From Oscillospiraceae bacterium (GTDB lineage: Bacteria > Bacillota_A > Clostridia > Oscillospirales > Ruminococcaceae), in the NCBI GenBank assembly GCA_017440445.1, contig JAFSHE010000216.1:1-29450 (forward strand): a DNA stretch of 29,450 nt. The letters are read 5' to 3'. Within the stretch, counting starts at the first letter, position 1. Each line of letters begins with the position of its first letter. The notes beneath the pieces were generated by a model. It did not search any database. It saw only the letters and a list, made by a program, of their open reading frames with translations, and had not been told where the DNA came from. Position numbers and translations under genes: made by a program. Shown here in pieces: positions 14,461 through 21,580 of this stretch.

Positions 14461-15288
14461 ATGAGCCGTGCAGACGAGCTTTTTATACAGAACTGTCGTG
14501 ATATCTTAGAAAACGGAATATCCGACGAGGGACAGAATGTACGTCCCCACTGGGAGGACGGAACTCCTGCGCATACAATAAAGAAGTTCTGTATCGTAAA
14601 CCGCTACGATCTTCAGGAGGAGTTTCCTCTGATGACTCTGCGCAGGGTGTTTTATCGCTCCGCAATCGAGGAGATACTGTGGATATATCAGAAAAAGTCC
14701 AATCAGGTGGCTGATCTTTCTACCCATATATGGGATGCGTGGGCGGATGAAACAGGCTCAATAGGTAAGGCATACGGATATCAGATGAGCGTAAAGCATC
14801 ACTACAAAGAGGGCAATTTCGATCAGGTTGATAAAGTGCTGTTTGATCTTAAGAACAACCCCTCCAGCAGACGTATCATGACAAATATGTACAATCATTC
14901 GGAGCTGCACGAGATGGCGCTTGCTCCCTGTGCGTACTCTATGACCTATAATGTGGATGGCGGAAGGCTTAATGCGGTACTGAACCAGCGCAGTCAGGAT
15001 ATGCTGACCGCCAACAACTGGAATGTGTGCCAGTATGCCGCATTGCTCACGATGTTTGCAAAGGCAAGCGGACTTCAGCCCGGCGAGCTTGTGCATGTTA
15101 TCGCAGATGCGCACATATATGACCGCCATGTGGATATAGTAAAAAGGCTTATTGAAAAAGAGCCTCTCCCCGCACCGACGATGCAGGTGGAGGATATCAC
15201 TGATTTCTACAAGTTTACAAAGAACAGCTTCACAGCAGTGGATTATAAGTTCCATGAGTTTGATGAAAAGATACCCGTTGCGATATAA
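14461..15288 (+). CDS. thyA: Thymidylate synthase (ThyA-type, variant active-site segment)
   Basis: Converts dUMP to dTMP using methylene-tetrahydrofolate. The ATG at 14461 follows GGAGGG and yields 275 aa. N-terminal hallmarks are NRYDLQEEFPLMTLRR, the IEEILWIYQ helix and THIWDAWADETGSIGKAYGYQ. The catalytic cysteine is Cys157 in ALAPCAYSM. The next residue, His in E. coli ThyA, is Ala here. QRSQDM (176-181) keeps the phosphate-binding Arg-Ser and the Asp, and Asn188 sits where the dUMP-contacting Asn is expected, but the usual LGxPFNI is LTANNWNV. HIYDRH replaces HLYSNH and the end is IPVAI. I believe these changes mark a known clostridial subgroup, not loss of function. It probably reads with the upstream gene and ends at its own terminator. 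Confidence 0.9.
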   Translation: MSRADELFIQNCRDILENGISDEGQNVRPHWEDGTPAHTIKKFCIVNRYDLQEEFPLMTLRRVFYRSAIEEILWIYQKKSNQVADLSTHIWDAWADETGSIGKAYGYQMSVKHHYKEGNFDQVDKVLFDLKNNPSSRRIMTNMYNHSELHEMALAPCAYSMTYNVDGGRLNAVLNQRSQDMLTANNWNVCQYAALLTMFAKASGLQPGELVHVIADAHIYDRHVDIVKRLIEKEPLPAPTMQVEDITDFYKFTKNSFTAVDYKFHEFDEKIPVAI

Positions 15289-15306
15289 GAAAGAACAATA
15301 ATATAC

Positions 15307-15344
15307 GCCGTCAAAATCGAATATCAGATTTTGGCGGCATTTTT
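15307..15344 (+). terminator. Terminator of thyA
   Basis: 12-position stem GCCGTCAAAATC / GATTTTGGCGGC with a T-G wobble pair and an 8-nt loop, followed by ATTTTTG. It starts about 18 nt after the thyA stop. Confidence 0.85.
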
Positions 15345-15358
15345 GTAGAGAGGTTAAT

Positions 15359-17248
15359 ATGACTGACAAAAAAAGACTTGCAGTGCTTATCGACAGTGAC
15401 AACATCTCAGCAAAGTACGCACAGTACATCATGCAGGAGGTGGAGAAATACGGCACCCCTACCTACAAGCGTGTGTACGGTGACTGGGAAAAGGGCGGCT
15501 GTGGCTGGCATGACCCTGCAATAAACTATTCCATACTTCCCGTACAGCAGACTTGTTATGTAACAGGAAAGAATGCGACGGATTTCTCCATGATAATCGA
15601 CGCTATGGATATCCTGTATTCGGGAAATGTTGACGGATTTGTTATCGTCACAAGCGACAGCGATTTCACAAGGCTTGCTATCCGTCTGAGAGAGGCGGGC
15701 ATGCTGGTTGTGGGAATAGGTGAGCTTCACGCTCCACGTGCATTCACGATAAGCTGTCACCACTTCTGCTATCTGAATAACTCGTGTGCTCCCGAGGATA
15801 CTATCGATGAGAAGGCTGTGCGCAAGGCAGTTATCGATTATGTTACGGAAAACGACGGCGAGCGTATCGAGCTTGTGAAGATAAACTCCATCCTTACTTC
15901 AAAGTTTGGTAACATCAATTTCAGCGAGCTTGGATATAACAGATTTTCTGCGTTTATCGACAGCTTTGCTGAGCTGCGCAGAAGCAACACCTTTGTTTCG
16001 CTGAAAAAGAAGAAGGCGGAGATACCCGCACCTGTTGCAAAGGCAAGCGAGGTATCTGAAGCAGATATAGTAAACGCTATATCGGAGTATTTCGAGAAAA
16101 ATGCTCCGCAGAACGACAATATGATGAAGATAGAGAGCTATCTCACCAGCAAATTCGGCAAGATAGATTTCTCACGTTTCGGCTCAAAGAGGTTTGCGAA
16201 GTTCATAGACAAGCAGAACAGGTTCAAGCGCAACGGAACAAGGGTCGATCCTGTGAAGGATACTTCCGGGAAGCTGGATGTTGAGATGTTCACCCGTGAG
16301 GCGGAGGAATACGCACGTGTAAACGGCACAAAGGGCGGAAACGTAGGTCAGCTCAATAACTACCTTATCGGCAAATACGGAAAGGCATATTTCAAGGAGA
16401 TAGGCTTTGCGGATTTCCACACTGCGATAGAGAGCGTTGATACGGTGGTAGTGAACAGTAATCATATCTATCTTAAGGCTGATGAGCCGCAGATAAACAT
16501 TGAAGCGATCACTCCCGAAAAGGCGGCAGAGGCGGTAAAGGCTTACGCTGACGCAAACGCTCCCGAGGGCGGAAATATCGGTCAGCTCAATAACGAGCTT
16601 ATGCAGAAATTCGGAAAGACCTACTGCGCAGACTTAGGCTTTGCGGATTATAAATCCATGCTTTCTTCCATGAGCGGAGTGTATGTAAAGAAAAACCGCA
16701 TCTACCCCGCTATCGTTGAGGACATCCGTCCCGAGCAGGAGGAGCAGATATCCGAAGAATTAACTGCTGTTTCGGAGGAAGTGGTAGAGGTCGTTGTAGA
16801 GCAGGCTCCCGCAGAAAAGCCCGATATGAACTCCCTGCGCCGTGACGTGCTGAATTTTGTCGCAAATGCTGAAAACGGCGGCGGTCTTTCCGCGCTGGGC
16901 AAGGTGCTTGCGGATAAGTACGGAAAGGAATTCCTCAAGGAGATGGGCTTTACTTCCATGAGAAAGCTGGCGGCGGAGATAAACGGGGTTGTAATTAAAA
17001 ACAACAAGCTGTATCTTGACGAGGAGTTTGCAAAGCAGACAGAGGAGATAGAGCAGTTTGTAATTGAGTTTGCAAACAGCGATGGCAGCCGTAGCATCCG
17101 CAGCCTCGGAATAAAGCTGAAGAATAATTTTGATGGTTTTGATTTCAAGAACTACGGATTTACAAGATTCACCGATTTCATCAATGCTATCGACGGAGTA
17201 AAGGCTGACAGATATCATGTAAATCCCGTAGAGTCAACGGAGGAATGA
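15359..17248 (+). CDS. NYN-domain nuclease with six tandem OST-HTH/LOTUS-like repeats
   Basis: A 629-aa protein. Residues 1-145 are a NYN (PIN-like, LabA-type) domain: LIDSDN at 11-16, Asp75 in KNATDFSM and TSDSD at 98-102 supply the acidic metal-binding residues of this RNase fold. The rest is built of about six repeats of 65-70 residues at roughly 151-217, 233-300, 307-374, 385-451, 489-554 and 558-623. Each follows one pattern: a helix, a LxxxFGK/YGK-like turn, a GFxxF/M helix and a short YVKKNRIYP-like strand, as in OST-HTH/LOTUS RNA-binding domains. A Glu/Val-rich linker (about 452-488) separates repeats 4 and 5. Most bacterial NYN-LOTUS proteins I know carry one or two repeats, so six is unusual. 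The ATG follows GAGAGG; tcdA starts 1 nt after its stop, so the genes are coupled. An RNA-processing role is inferred. Confidence 0.85.
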   Translation: MTDKKRLAVLIDSDNISAKYAQYIMQEVEKYGTPTYKRVYGDWEKGGCGWHDPAINYSILPVQQTCYVTGKNATDFSMIIDAMDILYSGNVDGFVIVTSDSDFTRLAIRLREAGMLVVGIGELHAPRAFTISCHHFCYLNNSCAPEDTIDEKAVRKAVIDYVTENDGERIELVKINSILTSKFGNINFSELGYNRFSAFIDSFAELRRSNTFVSLKKKKAEIPAPVAKASEVSEADIVNAISEYFEKNAPQNDNMMKIESYLTSKFGKIDFSRFGSKRFAKFIDKQNRFKRNGTRVDPVKDTSGKLDVEMFTREAEEYARVNGTKGGNVGQLNNYLIGKYGKAYFKEIGFADFHTAIESVDTVVVNSNHIYLKADEPQINIEAITPEKAAEAVKAYADANAPEGGNIGQLNNELMQKFGKTYCADLGFADYKSMLSSMSGVYVKKNRIYPAIVEDIRPEQEEQISEELTAVSEEVVEVVVEQAPAEKPDMNSLRRDVLNFVANAENGGGLSALGKVLADKYGKEFLKEMGFTSMRKLAAEINGVVIKNNKLYLDEEFAKQTEEIEQFVIEFANSDGSRSIRSLGIKLKNNFDGFDFKNYGFTRFTDFINAIDGVKADRYHVNPVESTEE

Positions 17249-17249
17249 T

Positions 17250-17963
17250 ATGAGCGGCAGATTTTCCCGTACAGAAAGTCTTATCGGTGCGGATGCGATG
17301 GAAAGGCTGAAAAATGCTTGTGTAGCGGTATTCGGAGTCGGTGGAGTCGGCAGCTATATTGCGGAGGGTCTTGCCCGCTGCGGAGTAGGCAGGCTTGACC
17401 TTATCGACAGCGATGATGTGGATGTGACAAATCTCAACCGTCAGCTTGAGGCGCTTGAAAATACAGTAGGTACACCGAAGGCTCAGGCGATGAAGGAGCG
17501 TATCCTGCTGATAAATCCCGAGTGTGAGGTCATAGTTCACGATTGCTTTTTTCTTCCCGAGAATTCCGACAGCTTTGATTTCACGCAGTACGACTATATC
17601 GCAGATGCGGTGGATACTGTCACTGCCAAGATAGAGCTGGTGCTTAAAGCGCAGAGGGAGAATGTACCGATAATAAGCTCTATGGGCACGGGAAACAAGC
17701 TCTCCCCTGCCATGCTGGAGGTTTCGGATATATATAAGACCTCCGTCTGTCCCCTTGCGAGGGTAATGCGTCAGGAGCTTAAAAAGCGTGGAGTGAAGAA
17801 GCTTAAGGTGGTATATTCAAAGGAAGAACCTATAAAGGCCCGTGCAGCGGAGGGTGAAACTCATGGTCGTAACATCCCTGCAAGCGCAGTGTTTGTACCC
17901 GGTGCGGCGGGGCTTATCATCGCCTCGGAGATAGTTAAAGAGCTTGTAAGAAGCTGCCTTTGA
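17250..17963 (+). CDS. tcdA: tRNA threonylcarbamoyladenosine dehydratase TcdA (E1-like)
   Basis: TcdA uses ATP to cyclise t6A37 in tRNA to ct6A. The 237-aa protein starts MSGRFSRTESLIGADAMERL and has the ThiF/E1 nucleotide-binding loop GVGGVGS at residues 29-35. LIDSDDVDVTNLNRQ follows with the Asp and Arg-Gln residues of the adenylation site, then DAVDTVTAK, SSMGTGNKLSP and DIYKTSVCPLARVMR. This combination and the length separate it from ThiF, MoeB and HesA. GGAGGAATGAT before the ATG overlaps the stop of the NYN gene, so the two are translated together. Both act on RNA, which may or may not be meaningful. A terminator-like structure follows. Confidence 0.9.
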   Translation: MSGRFSRTESLIGADAMERLKNACVAVFGVGGVGSYIAEGLARCGVGRLDLIDSDDVDVTNLNRQLEALENTVGTPKAQAMKERILLINPECEVIVHDCFFLPENSDSFDFTQYDYIADAVDTVTAKIELVLKAQRENVPIISSMGTGNKLSPAMLEVSDIYKTSVCPLARVMRQELKKRGVKKLKVVYSKEEPIKARAAEGETHGRNIPASAVFVPGAAGLIIASEIVKELVRSCL

Positions 17964-17997
17964 TATTTATATCGAAAGTTCCCGTTGTTTATAAATT

Positions 17998-18037
17998 ATG
18001 CCTTTTGCATTCAACTTGCTGATCGGCATGTTTTTTT
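17998..18037 (+). terminator. Probable terminator after tcdA
   Basis: ATGCC (17998-18002) can pair with GGCAT (18025-18029) and is followed by GTTTTTTT. The stem is short and the loop long, so it is judged mainly from the U-run and position. Confidence 0.5.
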
Positions 18038-18081
18038 ATCCTTGCTTAACTATAAAGAAAAACTAGATGGAGGAATACATT

Positions 18082-18495
18082 GTGGAGGAATGCATTTTTT
18101 GTAAGATTTCCAATGGAATACAGCCGTGTATGAAAATATATGAAGATGAATACACAATATCCTTTATGGACATAGCAAAGGATGTTGATGGGCATGTTTT
18201 GGTAATCCCAAAAAAACACTGCAAAAATATCTTGGACTGTGATTGTGACACATTAAACGCAATTATAAACACGGTGAAATTAGTTTCAAATCATTTGGTA
18301 GATAACTGCGGATATGACGGTGTGGATATAATGAGTGCAAATGATGAGTCTGCTGGTCAATTGCTGCCGCATTTTCATATGCATATCATACCGAGATGTT
18401 ATAATGACGGGCTTGGCGGAATAGGTGAATGGCCGCAGTTTAAGGGCGCGAAACATGATCTCGTATCTATATATGAGAAAATACGTATGATGTAA
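18082..18495 (+). CDS. HIT-family nucleotide hydrolase
   Basis: A small histidine-triad protein of the HinT type, which hydrolyses or transfers nucleotidyl groups (for example AMP from adenosine phosphoramidates). Starting at GTG 18082 the product is 137 aa. CIFCKIS follows the start directly, as is usual, and the triad is His97-Phe-His99-Met-His101 in LLPHFHMHIIPR. Cys4, Cys7 and His46 fit a zinc site. I prefer this GTG because ATGGAGGA ends 7 nt upstream and serves as its ribosome site. The alternative ATG at 18067 is part of that same GGAGGA run and has no good site of its own. Codon use is more A/T-rich than in tcdA, suggesting a different history. The gene stands alone. Confidence 0.85.
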   Translation: MEECIFCKISNGIQPCMKIYEDEYTISFMDIAKDVDGHVLVIPKKHCKNILDCDCDTLNAIINTVKLVSNHLVDNCGYDGVDIMSANDESAGQLLPHFHMHIIPRCYNDGLGGIGEWPQFKGAKHDLVSIYEKIRMM

Positions 18496-18534
18496 TTGAC
18501 TGGTAAATGTTACGGACTATAAATTGCTGAAAAT

Positions 18535-18576
18535 AGATCCGGAGAAGAAAGTTATATCTTCGCCGGATCTGCTTTT
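18535..18576. terminator. Bidirectional terminator between the HIT gene and the 52-aa gene
   Basis: Stem AGATCCGGAGAAGA / TCTTCGCCGGATCT (8 perfect outer pairs, more inside after a mismatch), with GCTTTT on the plus strand and ATTTTC on the minus strand. It serves the HIT gene from the left and the convergent small gene from the right. Confidence 0.8.
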
Positions 18577-18599
18577 AATGAATATTCAGTTGTATTTGT

Positions 18600-18758
18600 T
18601 TACAGGTCGTCTGCGTCCTGCACGGGGACTTCGTATGGGTCCTCGGGGACGCCCGTGTACATGCCCTGCGGGTCAGTTGCGGTGGATGCCATTGATGTCA
18701 GACCCGCAAGACGCCTGTTTATGCGCTGTATTTTTTCGGGGGAAGGCTGAGAGTACAT
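18600..18758 (-). CDS. 52-aa acidic small protein, unknown
   Basis: A 52-codon frame on the minus strand with AAAGGATG 6-7 nt before the ATG. It is soluble: the N-terminus MYSQPSPEKIQRINRR is basic, and the second half is acidic and Pro/Gly-rich, ending in VPVQDADDL. I recall similar DPxGxYTGxPxDPxExPVQDADDL-like tails in small clostridial proteins of unknown role, but this is memory, not a search. It lies 28 nt after the stop of the long FlhB-like frame and ends just before the shared terminator. No promoter is evident, so expression may depend on readthrough from the upstream pair. Confidence 0.65.
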   Translation of the reverse strand: MYSQPSPEKIQRINRRLAGLTSMASTATDPQGMYTGVPEDPYEVPVQDADDL

Positions 18759-18785
18759 AGTATCATCCTTTCTCTGAAATTCCCG

Positions 18786-19211
18786 TCAGGGGCGCAGAAA
18801 ATATCGGAAATCGTGATGCGCCCCACGGAAATACAAAAGACCTCTGCGACCTTTGCCGCAGAGGTCCTTATTATTCTGTCCTTCGCAAAACGAATGATAC
18901 GAGTTATTTTTTCGCATATCGTTGGCGGTATATACCACCTCTGCGTAGATAGAAGCGATTATCTGATACAGCTCCTTCGGGATGGTTTCTCCTGAATTCA
19001 GCATTACCAGCAGAGCGGCAACGCTGTCGTCACGGTATATGGGAACTCCCGATTCGTCTGCGATGTTTACTATGCGCTGTGCAAGCTCGCCAAGACCCGA
19101 TGCAACTACGACAGGAGCATAGTTCATCTCGGGATTGTATTTCAGTGCTACTGCGGCATTCTGTCCGTATATTCGCTTGTTGTTTGCAGGCGGCTTCGGA
19201 TGTTTCGGCAT
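18786..19211 (-). CDS. FlhB C-terminal-domain-like protein (YlqH type), with suspicious 3' end
   Basis: A 141-aa frame. Residues about 10-100 match the cytoplasmic domain of the flagellar export switch FlhB: QNAAVALKYNPEMNYAPVVVASG, then IADESGVPIYRDDSVAALL and an IASIYAEVVY helix. No NPTH autocleavage motif and no membrane part is present, as in B. subtilis YlqH. Stand-alone proteins of this kind can partly replace the FlhB C-domain in export switching. GGAGGA overlaps the stop of the preceding gene. The last ~40 residues (from NSYHSF) look unrelated, are Cys/Arg-rich and are encoded across an intrinsic terminator. At 18907-18912 there is a run of six A (minus strand); one more A would put TAA directly after MRKK. 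A natural end near 18905 is likely, by indel, sequencing error or slippage. Confidence 0.8.
   Translation of the reverse strand: MPKHPKPPANNKRIYGQNAAVALKYNPEMNYAPVVVASGLGELAQRIVNIADESGVPIYRDDSVAALLVMLNSGETIPKELYQIIASIYAEVVYTANDMRKNNSYHSFCEGQNNKDLCGKGRRGLLYFRGAHHDFRYFLRP
18789..18824. other. Perfect 8-bp inverted repeat before the 52-aa gene
   Basis: GGGGCGCA / TGCGCCCC with a 20-nt loop. It lies between the terminator at 18835-18866 and the start of the small gene and is not followed by a U-run. It could be a protein site or an RNA stability element; nothing more can be said. Confidence 0.35.
18835..18866 (-). terminator. Terminator embedded in the 3' end of the FlhB-like frame
   Basis: Perfect 10-bp stem GACCTCTGCG / CGCAGAGGTC with an 8-nt loop, followed on the minus strand by TTTTGTATTT. 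It lies inside the open frame of the FlhB-like gene, which argues that the true stop codon is upstream of it. Confidence 0.85.
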
Positions 19212-19223
19212 TGTCGTTCCTCC

Positions 19224-21323
19224 TTATACTCTGGTATTCAGCGTTGTGCGCTTATCCACTATCTTCGGGAATATCTCCGTAAGATTGTGCGGCTTTTTAA
19301 GCGGCGCTGTTTCAAAGGTGCGTGTATTGTATCCTATGTTTCGGATTATCTTGTTTATCCTGTCCTTCATCGGGTCTATCTGCTGCTCGAATTTGGGCGG
19401 ATACAGCATAGCGAGGTTTACGTCCTCACCGAGGGCGTACATATCCACCTCAAACCTGCCGATGCTCTCCACATCAAAGGTCAGGAACAGGTGATAGTTT
19501 CTCTGGTTTCCGGGAGTGTTGTTGGGGTTGTTTTCATCGTTGTCTACCCACAGCTCACCGAATGCCTTGGTACCCATAACATCCAGCGGGAGAATATAGT
19601 GCGCAAGCGGAGTGAATACTCCCGGCGCATTCAGCAGGCTCTGAAGTAGATTTGTAGCATTGAAGCTGTCCAGGGATTTCAGCGCAGGGTGATTGATGTT
19701 CTCCTCTATGAATTGTGTAAGGCTGTCAAGCGTGGAGCTTACAGGAGGACGTATTCCGTGCTGCGGAAGCTCGTTTCTTACCGCCATGTTCTCAATAACG
19801 TCAACGAATGCGCCGTAAAGTCTTTCTCTTACAGGGATGTCAGGCATGGAGCGCAGCATTTCGTTAAGCTTGTCGATTGCCTCCTGCACTGTATGTACCT
19901 TGGAGAAATCCGCTGCGAAAGCTTCGTACTGCTCGCCTGTTTCATCGTGTACAAAAAGTCCCTTTATCAGGCTGTCAAGTGTCTGCATTCCTGTGGTCTT
20001 TCCACGGTCGTATGCAGCCAGCAGACGCTCGATATTATACCCGCTTTGCTTCAGCAGAGGCATAAAACTTCTCTCGCTCATGCTGTCGTGCAGGAATTTT
20101 CTGTATCCTGTCAGCATTTCCTCGTTTTCGGGTTGGTCAATTTCACTAAATTCAGCCGCCTCTGTTTCGCTAAAGTGCTGAATATTATCGTCAGACCCCA
20201 TAAAATTTAAATTTTTGTTGGGAGAATTGCCCGATAGAGGTTGATTTTGTGGAAGATTTGTAGTATAATTATCTAAAGGTGCTTCTGCATTTTGGGGAGT
20301 TGTATTCTCTGCAGCTGCTGCGGTGGTCATTGAAGCAGATTCGGATGTGTTCCGAGTGCTTGAACTTGCCTGTGCAGCGTTTGTAGACGAAGTAAAAGAA
20401 CCCGCCTGACGGTCGTTGATATTACCGCTTTGCGGCTTGCTCATATCCTGCTTGTTGAACAGTGCGGAATACAGACGGTTGAAAGAGTTTCTCAGTGAAT
20501 CTCTCAGGGTTCCTGAGGATATCTGTGAAAGCAGAAGATTGAAGTACTCCTTGCACATGTACGGACTGTTGTTATAACGGGACAGGTTATGTGTGATGAG
20601 CGGGATAAGCATCTGGGTCTTATCATCATTGAGAAGGCTTCCGCTTACATCCTTAAGTATCGCAAGTGTTTCAGACTTCAGAAAATCGAAGTACTTGTCG
20701 GCGTCATCCGCTCCCCACTGCTGTGAAAGGTTCATAAGCTTTGTTGACAGCTTCTCGTTGGGAGAGAAGTAATCGGATAAGAACTTCATGTTCGCCTTCA
20801 GCGCCCCGAGTATCTCACCTTTATTCTGTGCGAAGTTTATTGACTTCAGAAGATTACCGATAAGCTCCTTTGTGGATGGGTCGGTAGTGGTCTTGGCCAC
20901 CTCACGGAGAACATCGTAGAACTCATGACCGCTGAACATAGTGTTCTGCTGCTCCTGGTTCTGTATCTCCTGTACGAGCTGGTCGGGAGTTACATAAAGC
21001 TCCTTGGCAAGATCCTCAAGCTTACCGTACAGTTCGGTATGACCTGTTATCAGTGCCTGGTTGAGCACCTCGACATTCAGGAGGTCTTTAAGAGTTTCTA
21101 CCGCAAGGGTCGGGTCCTTGGCTATCTGTACCGAAAGCGGGATAAGCTCACGGTTGCCCATCTCAAGCTTGGCACGCGCGCCTGAGTCGGACGCACCGCC
21201 TGCTCCACCGACACCTGTCAGACTGACGATGTCAAAAGGCTCGGTGTTTTCGTCCATCGGACGGGAGCTGTAATTGTAATTTTTGGCGGTAATCGGATTA
21301 TTTATCTGTGGTATCTGTGCCAT
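19224..21323 (-). CDS. YlqG/FliK-like protein paired with the FlhB-like gene
   Basis: A 699-aa soluble protein without a signal peptide. The first ~290 residues are helical (for example DLLNVEVLNQALITGHTEL, FLKSETLAILKD). About 300-395 is a low-complexity Ser/Thr/Asn/Gln linker. The C-terminal ~300 residues are again structured and include the strand-rich block GRFEVDMYALGEDVNLAML near 645-665. A variable linker plus a C-terminal strand domain, placed directly before an FlhB C-domain-like gene, is the FliK-FlhB arrangement; in B. subtilis the equivalent pair is ylqG-ylqH. FliK measures hook length and flips export specificity. I could not see a firm FliK signature, so the call is mainly from context. 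The ATG follows AAGGGGTGAGG. It diverges from cheA across a 257-bp gap. Confidence 0.55.
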   Translation of the reverse strand: MAQIPQINNPITAKNYNYSSRPMDENTEPFDIVSLTGVGGAGGASDSGARAKLEMGNRELIPLSVQIAKDPTLAVETLKDLLNVEVLNQALITGHTELYGKLEDLAKELYVTPDQLVQEIQNQEQQNTMFSGHEFYDVLREVAKTTTDPSTKELIGNLLKSINFAQNKGEILGALKANMKFLSDYFSPNEKLSTKLMNLSQQWGADDADKYFDFLKSETLAILKDVSGSLLNDDKTQMLIPLITHNLSRYNNSPYMCKEYFNLLLSQISSGTLRDSLRNSFNRLYSALFNKQDMSKPQSGNINDRQAGSFTSSTNAAQASSSTRNTSESASMTTAAAAENTTPQNAEAPLDNYTTNLPQNQPLSGNSPNKNLNFMGSDDNIQHFSETEAAEFSEIDQPENEEMLTGYRKFLHDSMSERSFMPLLKQSGYNIERLLAAYDRGKTTGMQTLDSLIKGLFVHDETGEQYEAFAADFSKVHTVQEAIDKLNEMLRSMPDIPVRERLYGAFVDVIENMAVRNELPQHGIRPPVSSTLDSLTQFIEENINHPALKSLDSFNATNLLQSLLNAPGVFTPLAHYILPLDVMGTKAFGELWVDNDENNPNNTPGNQRNYHLFLTFDVESIGRFEVDMYALGEDVNLAMLYPPKFEQQIDPMKDRINKIIRNIGYNTRTFETAPLKKPHNLTEIFPKIVDKRTTLNTRV

Positions 21324-21444
21324 TGGCGCCTCACCCCTTCGTTATTATCTGCTAATATTGTAGCATAAAACCACAGAATAATAAAGTGTTTTTAAAAAAA
21401 TTTTTTCAGGGCACAATGGTGCGGCTGTTTTGATCACTTCGGGC

Positions 21445-21472
21445 TTGTAGTCCGTTGAAATATATTTATAGT
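21445..21472 (+). promoter_or_regulatory. Tentative promoter for the cheA operon
   Basis: TTGTAG (21445-21450) and TATAGT (21467-21472), 16 nt apart. I looked for a SigD promoter (TAAA-N15-GCCGATAT) and found no good match. The 21324-21580 divergent gap has an A/T tract around 21391-21406 and no gene. Confidence 0.35.
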
Positions 21473-21580
21473 TTTTGGCGGAGTTCACCGAAGGATATTA
21501 CGGCGACCCATTTACGCGCTCTGCGGCAAAATAAATTAATGGAAGTTGTGCAGAAATGCACATCGGAAAGGACTGTTATT

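Noticed and set aside
18524..18760. 78-codon plus-strand frame opposite the 52-aa gene
   Set aside because: It begins inside a terminator hairpin, is Arg/Pro/Cys-rich and lacks a ribosome site; the minus-strand frame is better supported.
21324..21580. Possible SigD promoter for the cheA operon
   Set aside because: Words such as TATA and CCGAAGGA occur, but not with 15-nt spacing and the GCCGATAT core seen before flagellin.
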